DNA of 64,000 nucleotides from Mesorhizobium sp. AR10 (lineage in GTDB: Bacteria > Pseudomonadota > Alphaproteobacteria > Rhizobiales > Rhizobiaceae). How positions within the stretch are numbered: the stretch's first letter is position 1; the number at the start of each line of letters is the position of its first letter. Location: positions 434,001-498,000 of the forward strand of contig NZ_CP080523.1 in the NCBI RefSeq assembly GCF_024746795.1, written 5' to 3'. The position numbers and the translations under genes were made by a program. Positions 36,951-46,500 of the stretch are shown piece after piece. The notes beneath the pieces are model-generated. The model saw only the letters and a program-made list of their open reading frames with translations, made no database searches and had not been told where the DNA came from.

Positions 36951-38855
36951 TTAGGTCGAAGAGGAGGCTTGTACCCCCGTATCGGATTTCTTTTCGGGAA
37001 TGTCGTCGAAGGATGAGTAGTTGAGATTGTATAGCTTGGAATAGAGCCCACCCAGGGCCGTTAGTTGGTCGTGGTTTCCGGTCTCAAAGACTTGGCCGTT
37101 CTGAAGCACGATGATGCGATCGGCACTGCGGATCGTGGCGAGCCGGTGGGCGATGATGAGGCCAGTGCGGCCTTTAAGCAATTTTGAAAGAGCCTTCTGG
37201 ATCAGCATTTCCGTGTAGCTGTCGATATTGGCGGTGGCCTCGTCAAGAACGAGAATCTTGGCGTCGGCAACGAGAGCACGCGCGAAACTGACAAGCTGGC
37301 GCTGGCCGAGAGAAAGGTTGCCGCCGCGTTCGCCGAGCTGGGTATCGTATCCGTCTGCAAGGCTCATAATGAAGTCATGGGCGCCGACTGCCTTGGCGGC
37401 CTCGATCACGTTGTGCCACGTGGCATCCGTCTTGTGGTAGCGAATGTTTTCGAAGACCGTCCCGGTGAACAGGAACGGCTCCTGCAGCACCATGGCGACC
37501 TCTCGGCCGAGCGATTCCTGGGTGAGATCTCGCACATCGTATCCGCCGACCAGCACTTGGCCCTGCTGAACATCATAGAAGCGGTGGACGAGGGCCATCG
37601 CGCTCGATTTACCAGAACCGGTCGGCCCGACCAAAGCGACCGTCTCGCTGGGCATGACCCTGAAGGAAACGTTTTTCAGCACCGGATGGCCGGGATTGTA
37701 GCCGAACGTGACGTTCCTGAACTCGACCGAGCCATCCATTTCCGGCGAAAGCACTCTGGCATTCGGTTTGTCCTGAACATCGATCCTAACGTCCAGCACA
37801 TCGGTCAGCCGCTTGCCGGAGGCCATGGCGCGCTGCATGACCGAATACTGGAGGGTAAGGGAGCGAATTGGGTCAAAGAAGCGCTGGATATAGAATAGGT
37901 AGGCGACCAAAACGCCCAAGTCGATGCGACCATTCATGATCATGGAGCCGCCGGCCACGATGACGATAGCCATGGCGAGCCCGGTGAGGCCATCGACGAT
38001 CGGCACCATCACCTGTGCATACTTGGCAGCGGTCAGGTGAGCACTGAGGTCGGCATGCGCCTTGTCGTCATAAAGCATGAAATTTATCTGCTGGCGGTCC
38101 ATGCACTGGACGGTGCGCACGCCATGAATGGCTTCCGCCAGCGCGCCATTGACGACCGAATTGGTTTCGTGTGCCGCCATGAAGGCTTCGCGGGCACGCG
38201 GCAGCCAGACGATGCGGGTGATCAACAGGGCCGGCAAGACCGAGAGTGTCAGGAAGCCGAGGCGGAAGTCGAGGCACAGCATCACGAAAACGATGCCGAA
38301 GAGAAGAGCAATGTCTCCTACGGAATAGACTGAGGTCTCGACGAATTCGTGGATCGAGCTAACGTCGCCTTGAAGGCGGGACATCAGGCGTCCCACCTCG
38401 GTCTTGTCCATGAAGGAGAGCGAAACTTTCTGCAGATGGGCAAACATTGCGCGGCGGATATCGAAGAGGACGTTGTCAGCCATTTTTCCGACTACGGTTT
38501 CCTGCGCGTAGGCGGCGCCGAAATTAACCAGAATAGCGAGCGCAAACGCGCCGGCGGCCCTGAGCAGGGCGGAGCGATCAACGCCTGCCGGAGTTATGGC
38601 GTGATCGATCGCGCGGCGGATGATCAGGGGGATGAGAAGCTGCGTGCCGACGAAGATCAGCAATGCGGCACTCGAGATGACTACCCTAGCACGGTAGGGA
38701 CGAACGAAAGTCCAGATGCGTCGAACGATGCTCTTGTCGAAAGCCCTGCCGAACATCTCCTCCTTGATGCGGTGGGAGCCGACCACCGCGTGCGGGGGGC
38801 GTCCGCCGCCGTCATTAGGTTCGATTTCAAGTTCGGCGGCGTGCCCCTTGGTCAT
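36951..38855 (-). CDS. ABC exporter subunit with canonical ATPase Walker B
   Basis: The 634-aa protein is an ABC half-transporter: about six membrane helices (residues 55-335), then an ATPase domain with Walker A GPTGSGKS, signature LSLGQRQ and Walker B ILVLDEATANID. The catalytic glutamate is present but the signature is altered (LSLGQ instead of LSGGQ). Its start overlaps the stop of the partner gene (TGATG). The two form a heterodimeric exporter. Cargo is unknown: lipid, peptide or drug. It may end the nifB transcript and converges with nifA2. Confidence 0.88.
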   Translation of the reverse strand: MTKGHAAELEIEPNDGGGRPPHAVVGSHRIKEEMFGRAFDKSIVRRIWTFVRPYRARVVISSAALLIFVGTQLLIPLIIRRAIDHAITPAGVDRSALLRAAGAFALAILVNFGAAYAQETVVGKMADNVLFDIRRAMFAHLQKVSLSFMDKTEVGRLMSRLQGDVSSIHEFVETSVYSVGDIALLFGIVFVMLCLDFRLGFLTLSVLPALLITRIVWLPRAREAFMAAHETNSVVNGALAEAIHGVRTVQCMDRQQINFMLYDDKAHADLSAHLTAAKYAQVMVPIVDGLTGLAMAIVIVAGGSMIMNGRIDLGVLVAYLFYIQRFFDPIRSLTLQYSVMQRAMASGKRLTDVLDVRIDVQDKPNARVLSPEMDGSVEFRNVTFGYNPGHPVLKNVSFRVMPSETVALVGPTGSGKSSAMALVHRFYDVQQGQVLVGGYDVRDLTQESLGREVAMVLQEPFLFTGTVFENIRYHKTDATWHNVIEAAKAVGAHDFIMSLADGYDTQLGERGGNLSLGQRQLVSFARALVADAKILVLDEATANIDSYTEMLIQKALSKLLKGRTGLIIAHRLATIRSADRIIVLQNGQVFETGNHDQLTALGGLYSKLYNLNYSSFDDIPEKKSDTGVQASSST

Positions 38856-40723
38856 CAGGGCGCGCCTCTGTGCGTGATCGCACTGTCATCTTCCGGGCGC
38901 AACTGGAGATCATAAAGGGCCTTATAGCGTCCTCGCTTAGCCAACAGCTCTTGATGGGTGCCGCGTTCCACGATCTCGCCATTGTCAATAAACAGGATCC
39001 GGTCGGCGTGCCTGAGCGAACTCAGCCGGTGGGCAATGATGATCGTCACCCTATCCTTGGCGAATCGCCGTATCGCCGCGCGGATGCGCTGCTCAGTGGC
39101 GGCGTCGATCGCGGCCGTTGAGTCGTCGAAAATGACGATTGATGGGCGCAGCATCATTGTGCGAGCTATCGTGAGACGCTGGCGCTGGCCGCCCGAGAGG
39201 GTGGCGCCGCGTTCGCCAACGACCGTCTTGTAGCCTGCGGGGAGGCTGAGGATGTAATCGTGCAACTGGGCGGATTCGCTGGCGCGCTCGATTCGCTGTT
39301 CTTTCGCCCAGGGATCGCCATAAGCGATGTTGTTCTCGATCGTGGTAGTGAACAGGAATGCATCCTGCTGTACGACTGCGACTTCCTTGCGAAGTGTGGC
39401 AAGGGTGACCGCGCGGATGTCCTGCCCGTCAAGCGTGATGGTGCCCCCGGTGACGTCATAAAAGCGGGCGATCAGGTGAGCGATTGTCGATTTGCCCGAA
39501 CCCGGCGGACCGACGATAGCGATCGTTTCGCCTCTACGGGCGCAAAAGCTGATATTCTTCAGAATGGGGCGGTTTCCGGTGCCGGGATATACAAACGAGA
39601 CATTATTGAAGCTCAGAGTGCCTTCACTGATCTCGAGCGGTTTGGCGCCGGAAGCATCCCTGATCGTGATGTCCTGGTCGAGCAGACCGAAGAGGCGCGA
39701 GCCGCAAGTGTAAGCGCGGGCGAAGCCATTGACCATTAGGCCGATCTGCCGGACGGGCATTTGCAGAATGGTCATAAACGCAAGGAACGTGGCGAGCGTT
39801 CCGACGCTGATTTGGCCCGCGATGAGCTTGTTGCAACCGATCCAGAGGACCAACCCCATGGCCAAAAAGAATGACAGCGTCATCGCCGACGTGTTGGGCA
39901 CGTAGACGTCAACCTGCTCGTGGGCGAGGGCGAGCGCGTTCTTCGAGGCGCGGTCGAACTTCACCATCTCATAGGCCTGTGCCGAAAACGCGCGGACAAC
40001 GCGGATGCCTGCGAGATTCTCCTCCATCACGCGGCCTAGAACCGAAAGCCGCTCCTGCAGGTCGAGCCAGGTGGCGCGTAGCTTTAGCTGTGTGACCGAC
40101 GAGCGCCAGGCTGCGAAAGGGACGAAACTCAGCGCGATCACCCCGAGCACCGGGTCGGTTGATATCATCGTGTAGGCGCCGATGCCCATCAGCATGGTGA
40201 GCAGAAGCATACGAACCAGGGCGGTGGAAAAATACATCCGCACGCCGTCGAGATCGAGCATGCCGAGGGTGATTAGATCGCCTGAATGAACCCGGTCGTG
40301 AAAAGAAAAGCTGAGACGTTGGATCTTGTCGTAGCAAGCAAGTCGCAGTTCGTACGCGACGTGATGCCCGACGGCCTCCGCAAAATAGTTCTGCGCCATC
40401 GTGAACAGGCCGCGTAGCGTACTCGCGGCGAGCAGCAGGAGAGCCGAAGTCCAGAGCGCTTGTTCTGCGGGGATCGCCGCAATACCGCCCTCAATCGCTA
40501 CCTGAGTGTGGTCGACAGCCTGGCCGAGAAGCTGGGGAATGAGCAGCTGGAGGATTGCCGCTACGATCGTCGATCCGAAAGCGAAGGCGACCTGCCACCG
40601 GTTCCGCAAATTCATGCGGGTAATGCGCAGCAGCGTGCTGAAGCCACGGCCCCACCCGGCCGCTTGCTCATGCTTGGACGAATTCAGAGGCTTCGTCGCG
40701 CCGCCAATTGCATCAGTACCCAC
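38855..40723 (-). CDS. ABC exporter subunit with degenerate ATPase site
   Basis: The 622-aa partner has the same layout: membrane domain, then Walker A GPPGSGKST, signature LSGGQRQRL and Walker B IVIFDDSTAAID. The catalytic glutamate is replaced by aspartate. In the dimer this Walker B faces the partner's LSLGQ signature, giving one dead and one active ATP site, as in TM287/288-type exporters. It lies 68 bp after the SIR2-like gene in the same direction, with no promoter or terminator seen between. Confidence 0.88.
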   Translation of the reverse strand: MGTDAIGGATKPLNSSKHEQAAGWGRGFSTLLRITRMNLRNRWQVAFAFGSTIVAAILQLLIPQLLGQAVDHTQVAIEGGIAAIPAEQALWTSALLLLAASTLRGLFTMAQNYFAEAVGHHVAYELRLACYDKIQRLSFSFHDRVHSGDLITLGMLDLDGVRMYFSTALVRMLLLTMLMGIGAYTMISTDPVLGVIALSFVPFAAWRSSVTQLKLRATWLDLQERLSVLGRVMEENLAGIRVVRAFSAQAYEMVKFDRASKNALALAHEQVDVYVPNTSAMTLSFFLAMGLVLWIGCNKLIAGQISVGTLATFLAFMTILQMPVRQIGLMVNGFARAYTCGSRLFGLLDQDITIRDASGAKPLEISEGTLSFNNVSFVYPGTGNRPILKNISFCARRGETIAIVGPPGSGKSTIAHLIARFYDVTGGTITLDGQDIRAVTLATLRKEVAVVQQDAFLFTTTIENNIAYGDPWAKEQRIERASESAQLHDYILSLPAGYKTVVGERGATLSGGQRQRLTIARTMMLRPSIVIFDDSTAAIDAATEQRIRAAIRRFAKDRVTIIIAHRLSSLRHADRILFIDNGEIVERGTHQELLAKRGRYKALYDLQLRPEDDSAITHRGAP

Positions 40724-40791
40724 GTGTATGTTCCAGACTGAATTCCGACGCTTCCTGAGGCAAGCGAGAGACCCACAACTAACGACGCCCG

Positions 40792-41709
40792 TTAACGAAA
40801 ATCTTGGCCACCATCTACAGCAGTGCCCGATCCGACGAGGCGAGCAGCGGCTTCACCTAAGGGCATATCGATGACCGTAATTGCGCTTGCCGCAAGGAAA
40901 CGGCGTTCGTTCTTGGTCAGTATTGCCGCATCCATCACCGCATAGTGTGGCCCTTTGGAGCGCTTCATGATCTGTCGGGCGAAGGTGCGCAGCATCTGAT
41001 CGTTGAAACGGCAACCGACGAAGAAAAGGCCTCGATAGGTGCGCCGTTCCTTCACCACATCAGGAATCGGCGTCTGGAGATCGATCTCGGTGAGCACTTC
41101 GACATAATCGGAATCCGCGACCAGAAAGTTTGCGGCCGGCCTAATGCTGCCGTGAGGCGTATAGAGAACCGTCTTTGCGGCTGATCCGGGTTCGAGTTCG
41201 CTCCCAGACAAGTCGTAGGCTTTCGTCCAAATGTCACCGAATTCGTTCGCCCGCGTGACGCCTTGTATCTCAACGACGTCCGTTCGACCGGCCTCTGCGA
41301 GGGTCGTGCGCATGGCACTGTCGTACCAGCTATCGATGATTAGGGAGAGCGGCAGTCTCGCGAGCCAGGTGTGGAGAACAGTCGGCGCCGCCGGCGCTGC
41401 GAATATCTCCGCCATCCATGCCTGAAGCGTCCGGCGATGCCGGCGCTGTTCGATGAACTGCGCGACGGACCACATATTGGTGCGAATCTTTGAAGGGGCT
41501 GGCGCCCGGCTATTTAGCGCCGCGGCGACGGCTTCCGGCGTGCACGGTACCGACGGTTCAGCGGAACTGAGGCGGAGAAGGCCCGGACCGAGATATGGGA
41601 TCATCTCATCGGCCCCGAGCGCGTTGCGCGCAAGGTCAAGCAGCTTTTCGGCAAAACTGCCCTGGATGACGACGAGGTGGCCCAAGTTCAGGATCGTGTT
41701 CATGCTCAT
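40792..41709 (-). CDS. SIR2-like-domain protein of the nif cluster
   Basis: The 305-aa product begins near MIPYLGPGLLRLS, which resembles the nucleotide-binding start of SIR2-like domains, and has LPLSLIIDSWYDSAM and LFFVGCRFNDQMLR further on. Similar genes follow nifZ-fixU in several rhizobia. Whether it uses NAD, and on what target, is unknown. Two starts lie 6 bp apart (41709, 41703). It is 29 bp behind fixU, so it belongs to the nifB operon. Confidence 0.65.
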   Translation of the reverse strand: MSMNTILNLGHLVVIQGSFAEKLLDLARNALGADEMIPYLGPGLLRLSSAEPSVPCTPEAVAAALNSRAPAPSKIRTNMWSVAQFIEQRRHRRTLQAWMAEIFAAPAAPTVLHTWLARLPLSLIIDSWYDSAMRTTLAEAGRTDVVEIQGVTRANEFGDIWTKAYDLSGSELEPGSAAKTVLYTPHGSIRPAANFLVADSDYVEVLTEIDLQTPIPDVVKERRTYRGLFFVGCRFNDQMLRTFARQIMKRSKGPHYAVMDAAILTKNERRFLAASAITVIDMPLGEAAARLVGSGTAVDGGQDFR

Positions 41710-41738
41710 TGCTCTCGCACCCTCTTCCACCCGCAACA

Positions 41739-41951
41739 TCAGTCCTCGTCGGAGATCTTTCTTGCCTCGACGGTGATCGGCAAACGCGTATCGGGCGGAA
41801 GGTCGGGTAGGACGAACTGCCAGCCGTTCCTGAGTGTTATGGCCCCGCCCCACAAATGTTCGTTCTCCAGCTTGATGATGGCCTCTTCGCAATCCTTCTT
41901 TGGGAGATACGCCGACAAGCCAGCACCGGTCCTGCGGATCATGACTTTCAT
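41739..41951 (-). CDS. fixU: NifT/FixU protein
   Basis: The 70-aa product matches NifT/FixU end to end: MKVMIRRTG, KKDCEEAII, WGGAITLRNGWQF and LPITVEARKISDED. It is required for full symbiotic effectiveness in M. loti, but its biochemical role is unclear. Its start overlaps the nifZ stop by 4 bp. Confidence 0.92.
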   Translation of the reverse strand: MKVMIRRTGAGLSAYLPKKDCEEAIIKLENEHLWGGAITLRNGWQFVLPDLPPDTRLPITVEARKISDED

Positions 41952-42268
41952 CGAGCCGTTCCTTCACGGGCACTGCTTTCGGCACTGCAAGGAGCCTCCG
42001 CTTTGTCGAGGCTCATCAGTTCACGCGCTCGCATGCCGACCACCGTGCCGCGATCGATCCATTCGACCGCGTAGATGAAGAACTGCTGGAGAAAGGTGCC
42101 AATGTCGCGCACATAACCTTCGTCGCCCTTCCGCACGAGGTTTTCGCCGATCTCCCTGCCAGGATAGGTGCCGTCATTCTTTATGTGTCGTGTGGCACGC
42201 ACCCGCTCACCCGGCGTAAATCGCGGAGGCTTGCGGATTTCGATGTCCTGTTCGCGTCCGAGCCACAT
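41948..42268 (-). CDS. nifZ: NifZ
   Basis: The 106-aa product has the NifZ core FTPGERVRATRHIKNDGTYPG and GDEGYVRDIGTFLQQFFIYAV. NifZ assists P-cluster formation in the MoFe protein. The ATG at 42268 has AAAGGA at a good distance; the ATG at 42277 is too close to it. It is 68 bp after fdxN. Confidence 0.88.
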   Translation of the reverse strand: MWLGREQDIEIRKPPRFTPGERVRATRHIKNDGTYPGREIGENLVRKGDEGYVRDIGTFLQQFFIYAVEWIDRGTVVGMRARELMSLDKAEAPCSAESSAREGTAR

Positions 42269-42336
42269 GCGATTCATTCCTTTCGAGTTAGAGCCTCCTT
42301 CTGAGGCGACGCGGTCGCGGCGAAGCCGAAACGGAG

Positions 42337-42531
42337 TCAAGCAGGGACGCAGGTCTTCGGCACCGGACATACCGATACGCATTGCTGCGTGTCGGCGGCC
42401 TCCTTGCATTCGGTGCATTTGTTCGGATCGATCACATAGGCCTCGCCCTTGAATTTGATCGCTACAGAGGGACATTCGAACTCGCAGGCGCCGCATTGGG
42501 TGCATTGGGACGCGATGATCTTGAAAGCCAT
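42337..42531 (-). CDS. fdxN: Ferredoxin FdxN
   Basis: The 64-aa 2[4Fe-4S] ferredoxin has [12 protein letters not shown] (10-21) and [18 protein letters not shown] (39-56), with the extended second loop typical of FdxN. It donates electrons for nitrogenase or NifB. It starts 30 bp after nifB. Confidence 0.92.
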   Translation of the reverse strand: MAFKIIASQCTQCGACEFECPSVAIKFKGEAYVIDPNKCTECKEAADTQQCVSVCPVPKTCVPA

Positions 42532-42561
42532 TTTAACTCCTGGTGGATTGGAATGAGACGG

Positions 42562-44043
42562 CTAGGCCGTTGCAGCCAGTGGTCCGATCGCAAACGCGGT
42601 GGCGTAAACTGCGCTAATTGCGGTTTCGATGTAGTCATGACCATAAGCGTCCGTTGCTCGGATTCCCGCTTCCGCGAGCTGATCCTTCGGGCAATTTCCG
42701 ATCTTGGCGCAGAGCACGATGTCTATGCCATCCAGCGCAGCGATGACGCCGTCGAGGGTGGCCTTTTCGCCCCAGCCTCCGACGCAATACTGCTCGACCT
42801 TGCGATGCCCAACAAAGCTGATCCCTTTCGGCGAGGCTTCAAAAAGTTGGAATTCCCTTGCATGACCGAAGTGTTCATTGACACGGCCGCCCCCCTTAGT
42901 CGCCACCGCGACGAGAAGGGACTTGCCGGAGCCTGCTGCCTTGACCATTCCGATCGCCGCGCTCCTGGCCGCCACATGATCACGGCGCTCGTGCGCGACC
43001 ACCTGTCGATAGGCCTCGCGCTTGCTGGAGTCGTAGGTGTCCTTGCCGGCAATCCGGTCGAGCGTGAATTCCTGGCCACGATCCCCGCCGAGCAGGCCGA
43101 CGGCATCGGCCCGGCACTGCCGGCAGTGGCGCATCAACTTGGCGCCGCCGTCGAGACGATCCTGAAGCGCCTTCAACTCTGTTGCATTTGGACCGCGCTG
43201 CCCAGTCAGGCCGTAGTGCGTACCGTGCGCCGGGTCGGAAATCAGCGGCATGACGTTATGCAGGAACGCGCCACGCTCCTTGACCAATTTGTTCACGTCG
43301 ATCAGATGCTCGTCATTGACGCCGGGAATCATCACCGAATTGATTTTCGTGAGGATGCCGCGCGCGGTGAGCATCTCCAGGCCCAACATCTGCCGCTCGT
43401 GCAGGATTCGGGCGGCCTCGATGCCGGCGTAGCGGCGATGATCGTAAAAGATCCAAGGATAGATCTTTGCGCCGACTTCCGGGTCGACCATGTTGATGGT
43501 GATAGTCACGTGATCGACGTTCATGTCGGCGAGCTCGGCGACATGGTCAGGCAGCGCGAGCCCATTGGTTGAGACGCAAAGCTTGATGTCGGGGATCTCT
43601 CTGGCGACGCTTTCGAAGGTTGCCCTTGTCTTTTTCCAGTCGTAACAGGCATCGCCCGGTCCGGCGATCCCGAGTACGGAAAGCTGCGGCACCTCGTTGG
43701 CGACCGCGATCACCTTGCGCAGCGCCTGGTCGGGTGTCAGTTTTTCCGAAACGACCCCAGGCCGACTTTCGTTGGCGCAGTCATACTTGCGATTGCAGTA
43801 GTTGCACTGGACATTGCAGGCCGGTGCGACCGCGACGTGCATGCGCGCGAAAAAGTGATGCGCTTCTTCCGAAAAGCACGGGTGATCCTTGATCTTGTCC
43901 CAGACAGCCGGATCCATGTCCTCCGGCTTTCCCGCCACGCCGCAGGTTGACGATGCGCAGCCACCGGACCTCGCGGTCGCCAGCAACTCGTCGAAGACTG
44001 TCGTGCTGGTCAGGCCCTGAAGCGAAATTGTCGGTGCGGACAT
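42562..44043 (-). CDS. nifB: FeMo-cofactor synthesis radical-SAM protein NifB
   Basis: The 493-aa protein has the NifB N-terminus (SGGCASSTCG), the radical-SAM motif CNVQCNYC (cysteines 76, 80, 83) and a C-terminal NifX-like domain (about 375-485; GGGRVNEHFGHAREF). It makes NifB-co, the core of FeMo-cofactor. The ATG at 44043 is chosen because its frame extension upstream would overlap the sigma54 promoter; ACGGAG precedes it. It heads nifB-fdxN-nifZ-fixU and probably the SIR2-like and ABC genes. Confidence 0.95.
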   Translation of the reverse strand: MSAPTISLQGLTSTTVFDELLATARSGGCASSTCGVAGKPEDMDPAVWDKIKDHPCFSEEAHHFFARMHVAVAPACNVQCNYCNRKYDCANESRPGVVSEKLTPDQALRKVIAVANEVPQLSVLGIAGPGDACYDWKKTRATFESVAREIPDIKLCVSTNGLALPDHVAELADMNVDHVTITINMVDPEVGAKIYPWIFYDHRRYAGIEAARILHERQMLGLEMLTARGILTKINSVMIPGVNDEHLIDVNKLVKERGAFLHNVMPLISDPAHGTHYGLTGQRGPNATELKALQDRLDGGAKLMRHCRQCRADAVGLLGGDRGQEFTLDRIAGKDTYDSSKREAYRQVVAHERRDHVAARSAAIGMVKAAGSGKSLLVAVATKGGGRVNEHFGHAREFQLFEASPKGISFVGHRKVEQYCVGGWGEKATLDGVIAALDGIDIVLCAKIGNCPKDQLAEAGIRATDAYGHDYIETAISAVYATAFAIGPLAATA

Positions 44044-44081
44044 CAAACGGCTCCGTTGCTGGTAACGTCGCAGTTCAAGGC

Positions 44082-44095
44082 GCAAGAGTTATGCC
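44082..44095 (-). promoter_or_regulatory. Sigma54 promoter for the nifB operon
   Basis: Read leftward: CCGGCATAACTCTTGC, with GG-N10-GC and TTGC at -12. It ends 38 bp before the nifB ATG. Confidence 0.8.
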
Positions 44096-44167
44096 GGCTC
44101 AAAGAGCGGTTCTAGTTCCCGATTGGCTCTGCGTGTCGCATTCTGTCGGTTTGCTCCGGCACAATTT

Positions 44168-44183
44168 TGTCCGGCTTGTGACA
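44168..44183 (-). promoter_or_regulatory. NifA upstream activator site for nifB
   Basis: TGT-CCGGCTTGTG-ACA matches TGT-N10-ACA perfectly and lies about 73 bp upstream of the sigma54 site. Confidence 0.8.
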
Positions 44184-44282
44184 GCGCACAAGCCAATCGG
44201 GTCGAGGAGGCACCGCGTCCTGGGCACGCACAGCGTGAGGACGACACTCCGAACTGACGTTTGAAGTCGCCAGCACGCCTGG

Positions 44283-46022
44283 CTAGAATTTCTTCACCTC
44301 GATACCATACCGGCGCAGAGCGTAGCCGACCTGCCGCGGCGTGAGGCCCAGGACACGAGCCGCCTTGGCCTGAACCCAACCGGCCTTCTGCATCGCGTCG
44401 GTCAGCCGCTCGCGTTCCGTCAGGTGCCGGCCCTTTGCGGGGCAAGCGGGATCATTGGGATCGCAGGCCTTCACGGGCGAGAACCCTTCCGGGGCCTCGA
44501 TGCGCCGGATCGGCATCTTCGAGAGCTCGTCCGTGGCATTGCCGCCATGCGAAGGGCCGGCTCCTTTCCAGAGAAGCGAAGAAAGGCATTGGTTGTTCTG
44601 GCAAGCGAAATCCGATGGAGTGATCGTCGTCGAACGCGCAAGTGTCGCTGTCCTTTGAACGCAGTTTTCCAACTCGCGGACATTGCCAGGGAAATAGCAT
44701 TGCGAGATCAGGTCAAGCGCCAGCGGCGCGAAGGCGAGCTCGCGATGGTTTTCCTTGTTGAACCGCTCGAGGAACGCGTTCGCAAGGCGTGGAATATCGC
44801 CGGCGCGCTCTCTGAGCGGGGGTAGGATGATTGGCATGACATTGATGCGGTAATAAAGGTCGGCCCTGAACTCCCCATTTAAGACAGCCGTCTCAAGATC
44901 CTTGTTGGTGGCGCATATGAGCCGGACATCGACCTGAAGCGTTCTCGTGCCGCCGACTCGCTCTAGTTCGCCTTCCTGCAGGACGCGCAACAGCTTGGCT
45001 TGAAAAGCAGGCGAAATCTCGCCGATTTCATCAAGTAGCAGCGTTCCGCCATTTGCCAGTTCGAAGCGGCCGGCGCGCTGCGAGATAGCCCCGGTGAAGG
45101 AGCCCTTTTCGTGCCCAAACAACTCTGATTCCAGAACGCTTTCAGACAGTGCTGCGCAGTTTAATTTGACGAAAGCCTTCTTCCCCCGGGCTGAAAGCTT
45201 GTGGATGGCTTGGGCAAAGAATTCCTTGCCAGTGCCGCTTTCGCCCCGCAGAAGCACTGTGGAATTGGTTCTCGCCACGACCGAGACGGTTTCGAGTACC
45301 CGCTTGAGCGCGAGACTTTCCCCGATGATCCCGTCGATTTTGATATGCCGATGCCGGGCTGCGTCGGCCCTGTTCTCGTCGAACGACTTCTCCGGTCGCC
45401 CTTGCTCCTCAATGTATCGCTGACCATCCATACTCAGCATACGATGGAGACGAATGGTGCGGCCGACAAGGTTGGCCACCATGGTCAGGAACCGTACGTC
45501 CTCGTCGCCGGAAGAGATGCTCTCGCCCTCACCGACGCGGTCGATCGACAATGTTCCAAGGATCTCGTGCTCGGCTACTAGCGGGATTCCGATGAAGGCA
45601 ATTGGGATCGTGCCGCCACTCGAAGACGGCTGAACCTCAGCCTGAAATAGTTCGGACTTGCCAACGTCCTGTATTATGAGCGGCGCCTCCGTAGCGACGA
45701 TCCGGTCTATCGCGGCTTGCGGTATGACGCGGCCAATTTCTGATTGAGATGGGTGGGAACTGCCGACGATTGCGGTAATCCCCGGCGCTGCTTCGGCGTC
45801 CAGGACGACGATGGCTCCATGGCGCAATTGCACAAATGAAGAAAGGGTATTCACGACATTGGCGATGGTAATCTCAAGCCGGGTGGGGGCAGTCAGGACC
45901 TGCGATATTTCGTAGAATCCCCTGAGGGAGATGTCCGGTTCGTGGATGGAGTTGATCCGTGGTTCAGGCAGGGTGTTCGAAGGTCCTTCTTCTTCGAGCC
46001 TATCGCTCGGCATGAGAGCCAT
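44283..46022 (-). CDS. nifA1: Nitrogen fixation activator NifA, copy 1
   Basis: The 579-aa protein has a GAF domain (about 30-195), an AAA+ domain (Walker A GESGTGKE at 260-267; sigma54 loop GSFTGA at 307-312), the rhizobial cysteine pair in CQNNQC, and a C-terminal HTH (WVQAKAARVLGLTPRQVGYAL). An extra CDPNDPAC lies in the linker. It differs from NifA2 in its N-terminal region, linker and sigma54 loop. It is 168 bp after fixX in the same direction; I see no sigma54 site in that gap, so it is probably read through from fixA. In M. loti R7A nifA1 is dispensable. Confidence 0.92.
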   Translation of the reverse strand: MALMPSDRLEEEGPSNTLPEPRINSIHEPDISLRGFYEISQVLTAPTRLEITIANVVNTLSSFVQLRHGAIVVLDAEAAPGITAIVGSSHPSQSEIGRVIPQAAIDRIVATEAPLIIQDVGKSELFQAEVQPSSSGGTIPIAFIGIPLVAEHEILGTLSIDRVGEGESISSGDEDVRFLTMVANLVGRTIRLHRMLSMDGQRYIEEQGRPEKSFDENRADAARHRHIKIDGIIGESLALKRVLETVSVVARTNSTVLLRGESGTGKEFFAQAIHKLSARGKKAFVKLNCAALSESVLESELFGHEKGSFTGAISQRAGRFELANGGTLLLDEIGEISPAFQAKLLRVLQEGELERVGGTRTLQVDVRLICATNKDLETAVLNGEFRADLYYRINVMPIILPPLRERAGDIPRLANAFLERFNKENHRELAFAPLALDLISQCYFPGNVRELENCVQRTATLARSTTITPSDFACQNNQCLSSLLWKGAGPSHGGNATDELSKMPIRRIEAPEGFSPVKACDPNDPACPAKGRHLTERERLTDAMQKAGWVQAKAARVLGLTPRQVGYALRRYGIEVKKF

Positions 46023-46189
46023 GGAAACACCTCAGGGGTCTTCCAGAGTGCTCCTTCCATGCGCCATTTTGGATTCTGAAATTCGAAAGCACAGAATTCA
46101 TGAGCTCCTCTCAAACTGCGAGATCGGTCTAAAAAATGCTTTGGCGTTTGCTTGCATTTCAGGTGCAGCCGAAACGGTGCGATCGCCGA

Positions 46190-46489
46190 TCACCCGAATT
46201 TGAAGAGGACACCGAAGCCGCCGCGCGGGTAGTTCCACTCGATCTCGCCATTGCTCTCGCACAATATCCGGCAAGTGCCGCACTCCATGCAGCCGTCGGC
46301 GGTGATCTCCACTTGACCCTTGTCGTTCAACTCATAGCATTTCGCCGGGCAGATGTGGGTAAGCGCGCGCAAGTTCGCGCTCGGGCTCTCGTGCGGTCGC
46401 ACTTTGATATGCGGCCGGCCAGGATCGACCAGATAGCGGTTCTGGTAAAGCTTGTCCTCGACGCGTAAATTCGTCACTGCGATCGTCAT
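46190..46489 (-). CDS. fixX: Ferredoxin-like protein FixX
   Basis: The 99-aa product has the FixX cysteines in [10 protein letters not shown] and [16 protein letters not shown] and ends in [10 protein letters not shown]. It works with FixABC in electron bifurcation towards nitrogenase. It starts 11 bp after fixC. Confidence 0.95.
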   Translation of the reverse strand: MTIAVTNLRVEDKLYQNRYLVDPGRPHIKVRPHESPSANLRALTHICPAKCYELNDKGQVEITADGCMECGTCRILCESNGEIEWNYPRGGFGVLFKFG

Positions 46490-46500
46490 CCTGTCTTCCC

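Noticed and set aside
42382..43572. Rightward 396-codon open frame opposite nifB
   Set aside because: Antisense shadow of nifB; no family.
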